The notes under the pieces were generated by a model, which saw only the letters and a list, made by a program, of their open reading frames with translations, was not told the origin of the DNA and did no database searches. A DNA stretch of 64,000 bases, taken from the NCBI GenBank assembly GCA_049514435.1, contig JBEKVB010000013.1:8212-72211 (forward strand), read 5' to 3'. This document shows, piece by piece, positions 62,080-64,000 of the stretch (positions are counted from its first letter, which is position 1; the number at the start of each line of letters is the position of its first letter). A program made the translations under genes and the position numbers. Origin of the DNA: UBA4810 sp002479215 (GTDB lineage Bacteria; Desulfobacterota; Syntrophia; Syntrophales; Smithellaceae).

Positions 62080-63687
62080 ATGATCGATAAGAGTAAACGT
62101 TATGCACGAACCTATATTCCGCTGGAAAAATCAGCCACACTTCAAGGCAGAAAAATCGAATTTGATAGTATCGCCGAAACGATCGTCGTCCGTGCCCGGG
62201 AGATTCCCAATGCCCCCCTCGTTTATTACTATGATGACGTCATCACATACAGACAGGTAAATGACCGCGCCAATTCGGTTGCCCACTATCTGCGGGAAAA
62301 GGGCGTTAAAAAGGGCGACATCGTGTCGGTCATGGTTCTTAATTCTCCTGAAATTTATTATACCATGTTCGGCGCTCAAAAGTTGGGAGCCATTGCCGGC
62401 GGGATTAATTATATGCTTAGAGGTCCAGAAATCGCTTACGTTCTGGACGACTCCCGTCCCAGGGTGGCTTTTGTGGGTAGCGAATATATGGAGGAGTTCG
62501 CTAAAGGCTGGCAACTAGCCACCCACAAGACGGCTGTTGTGGAAGTAGCCACAGGTGTAGATCACGGAACACATATTTCCGAAACAACCTTGAAAGAAAT
62601 TATTGCTAAATACACGTCGACTGAATGTCTGGTTCCTCAGAAACCGGACGATCCTTTCATACTACTGTATTCTTCAGGAACGACCGGCATGCCCAAAGGA
62701 ATCCTTCTTTCCAACCGCAACGAACTGGCTATCTGTAAAGGCGGAGCCAGTTTCGGCACAGCTCTGCCCGGCGATGTGTTTATGATTATCCTGCCCATGT
62801 TCCATGTCAATCCTCTGTGCGTTTGGACTTATCCTATTATCTATCAGGGTCTGACTTTATGTATCCGTAAAACCTTTTCCCCCACCGACTTCTGGCCATC
62901 ACTAACCCGCTATGGGGTGACCACTGTGCAGGGAGTGCCGGCCATGTATTCCTATATATTTAATGCCGCCGATCCAAAAACCATTAAATTTAACAAGCTC
63001 AAACTGAGGATGGCTTTCACCGGTGCGGCACCAATGTCGGTAGAACTGATTCGCGGTTTCAAGGAAAAATACGGCGTCCAAGTTGTTGACGGTTACGGTT
63101 TGACCGAGGCCACCGGAGTTTCCACCACATCCTCCGGCATTCCGGAAAATCTAGGGTCCATCGGGATGGCCTATCCCGGCCTGGAGGTGGAAATCATGGA
63201 TGACGCCAACAATATTCTGGCTTATGGTGAGAAAGGTGAAATCTGTGTCAAAGGCGATGTGGTCATGATCGGTTATCTGAATAAACCGGAGGCAACGGCG
63301 GAAAGCCTCAGGGATGGCTGGTTGCACACCGGCGATATGGGGCATATGGATGAAAAGGGGTACGTTTATATTTCCGGCCGTAAGAAAGAAATGATTAACC
63401 GCGGCGGCGAAAATATTTATCCCCGCGAGATTGAAATCCCACTGGAAAGGCATCCGAAGATTGCAGAAGTGGCCGTTATTGGAGCGCCCGATAAGGCGCT
63501 GGGTGAGAGGGTACGAGCCTGCATCATCTTAAATGAAGGCTGCACAATGACTGCGGATGAGGTCAAACAATATCTCCAGGATAGAATCGCCAAATACAAG
63601 CTGCCGGAATTTGTGGAATTTATGATGGACTTTCCCCGGAATCCCACAGGAAAGATTTTAAAACAAGAGCTCAAGAAAAAATTTTGA
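62080..63687 (+). CDS. Acyl-CoA synthetase (AMP-forming)
   Basis: This 535-residue ANL-superfamily ligase has the P-loop-like LLYSSGTTGMPKGILLSN (about residue 205), DGYGLTEATGVS, LHTGDMGHMDEKG, and the C-terminal catalytic Lys in PRNPTGKILKQEL. It activates a fatty or aromatic acid to its CoA ester through an acyl-adenylate. Substrate cannot be read from sequence. It fits with the acyl-CoA dehydrogenase and thioesterase nearby. Confidence 0.95.
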   Translation: MIDKSKRYARTYIPLEKSATLQGRKIEFDSIAETIVVRAREIPNAPLVYYYDDVITYRQVNDRANSVAHYLREKGVKKGDIVSVMVLNSPEIYYTMFGAQKLGAIAGGINYMLRGPEIAYVLDDSRPRVAFVGSEYMEEFAKGWQLATHKTAVVEVATGVDHGTHISETTLKEIIAKYTSTECLVPQKPDDPFILLYSSGTTGMPKGILLSNRNELAICKGGASFGTALPGDVFMIILPMFHVNPLCVWTYPIIYQGLTLCIRKTFSPTDFWPSLTRYGVTTVQGVPAMYSYIFNAADPKTIKFNKLKLRMAFTGAAPMSVELIRGFKEKYGVQVVDGYGLTEATGVSTTSSGIPENLGSIGMAYPGLEVEIMDDANNILAYGEKGEICVKGDVVMIGYLNKPEATAESLRDGWLHTGDMGHMDEKGYVYISGRKKEMINRGGENIYPREIEIPLERHPKIAEVAVIGAPDKALGERVRACIILNEGCTMTADEVKQYLQDRIAKYKLPEFVEFMMDFPRNPTGKILKQELKKKF

Positions 63688-63904
63688 TACCACGGTGGAT
63701 CGATGAGGACAATAAATGCGCTTCAGCCATTTCGCTGCGTGATGCGCAAAAAGCGTGCGCATTGGGAATTTATAAATTATTAGAAATGGCTAAAGCTAAA
63801 AGATACTGCTTTTGATTTGATGGGAAATTTAAAAACTGATTACAATTGGTAATCTTCAGTTTCCCCTACTTCATGAATCTATTTGTTTGTAGATACCGTT
63901 CTTG

Positions 63905-64000
63905 TCAAACGAAAGTTGGCTTATAGTTTGGGTCATACTTTTTACCGGATTTCAGGATACCAAATATAATGTGAACCAACTTCCGCATAATTGCACAAAC
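63905..64000 (-). mobile_element. IS110-family transposase, 3' end only
   Basis: The minus-strand frame from the window edge encodes VCAIMRKLVHIIFGILKSG and then KYDPNYKPTFV before a TGA at 63907-63905. This matches the C-terminal end of IS110/IS116/IS902 transposases (MRKLLHIIYGVLK type). The rest of the element lies outside the window. Confidence 0.75.

Noticed and set aside
1..64000. CRISPR arrays, rRNA and tRNA genes
   Set aside because: No regularly spaced direct repeats and no tRNA or rRNA signatures were recognised on reading; a tRNAscan or Infernal run would be needed to exclude them fully.

Overview
The window looks like chromosomal DNA of an anaerobic Desulfobacterota (Deltaproteobacteria) bacterium, plausibly Syntrophales-like (Syntrophus/Smithella type). 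That is an inference from gene content: a flavin reductase-rubredoxin fusion, a fused FeoA-FeoB iron transporter, several acyl-CoA metabolism genes, an ADP-forming CoA ligase pair, LolA, and many radical SAM enzymes. No rRNA, tRNA or CRISPR array was recognised.

Region 1 (1-10745, all minus strand) is a compact biosynthetic locus and the best candidate for an undescribed system. In transcription order it holds a small membrane protein, an acyl carrier protein (ACP), a B12-type radical SAM enzyme, a membrane-anchored polysaccharide deacetylase, a strong hairpin, a FabZ-like hotdog protein without the usual catalytic acid, a second ACP, two paralogous radical SAM enzymes, two ketosynthases with complete catalytic residues, a YbgC-type thioesterase, a PKS dehydratase-like protein and a PlsY-like acyltransferase that runs off the window. 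This is a type II FAS/PKS-like set with three radical SAM enzymes. It suggests an unusual modified fatty-acyl lipid, comparable in composition to ladderane-type or aryl-polyene-type clusters. No ketoreductase is visible.

Region 2 (11116-15735) carries the rubredoxin fusion, decayed copZ/copA remnants, an MBL-fold hydrolase broken by a G8 tract, msrA, and a YgiQ-type radical SAM gene carrying an in-frame 111-bp repeat. Region 3 (15805-18215) is a run of small minus-strand genes of unknown function. Each is followed by an attC-like palindrome whose core overlaps or directly follows the stop codon, so it reads as an integron-type cassette array with no integrase in view. Similar sites occur at 25762-27347 and 37568-38111.

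Region 4 (18361-28393) has a cupin, a YgjP-like peptidase, a DUF2156 protein, FeoAB, a CmpB-HD fusion, a DUF4185-like lipoprotein and a crotonase. Region 5 (28914-42553) has 3-hydroxyacyl-CoA dehydrogenase and thiolase, a receiver protein, an outer-membrane barrel, nadD-proA, a patatin, a PflA-like radical SAM enzyme, lolA, ilvE, yifB and moaC. The moaC C-terminus is encoded by a second copy of the repeat found in ygiQ.

Region 6 (42670-50281) is a plus-strand run: a membrane protein, a Fis-type regulator, a left-handed beta-helix protein, a 1242-residue GlmS-like protein and pyrG. The middle two suggest amino-sugar metabolism. Region 7 (50369-64000) holds a CoA ligase pair, a PAS-GGDEF cyclase, an acyl-CoA dehydrogenase, a PaaI thioesterase, a UPF0182 membrane protein, an ATC-hydrolase-like protein, an acyl-CoA synthetase and the end of an IS110-family transposase.

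Two dispersed repeat families cut across the window. One is a 123-bp imperfect palindrome in five intergenic copies, three of which begin at or within a base or two of a stop codon. The other is a roughly 110-120 bp element with two copies, both inside coding sequence.
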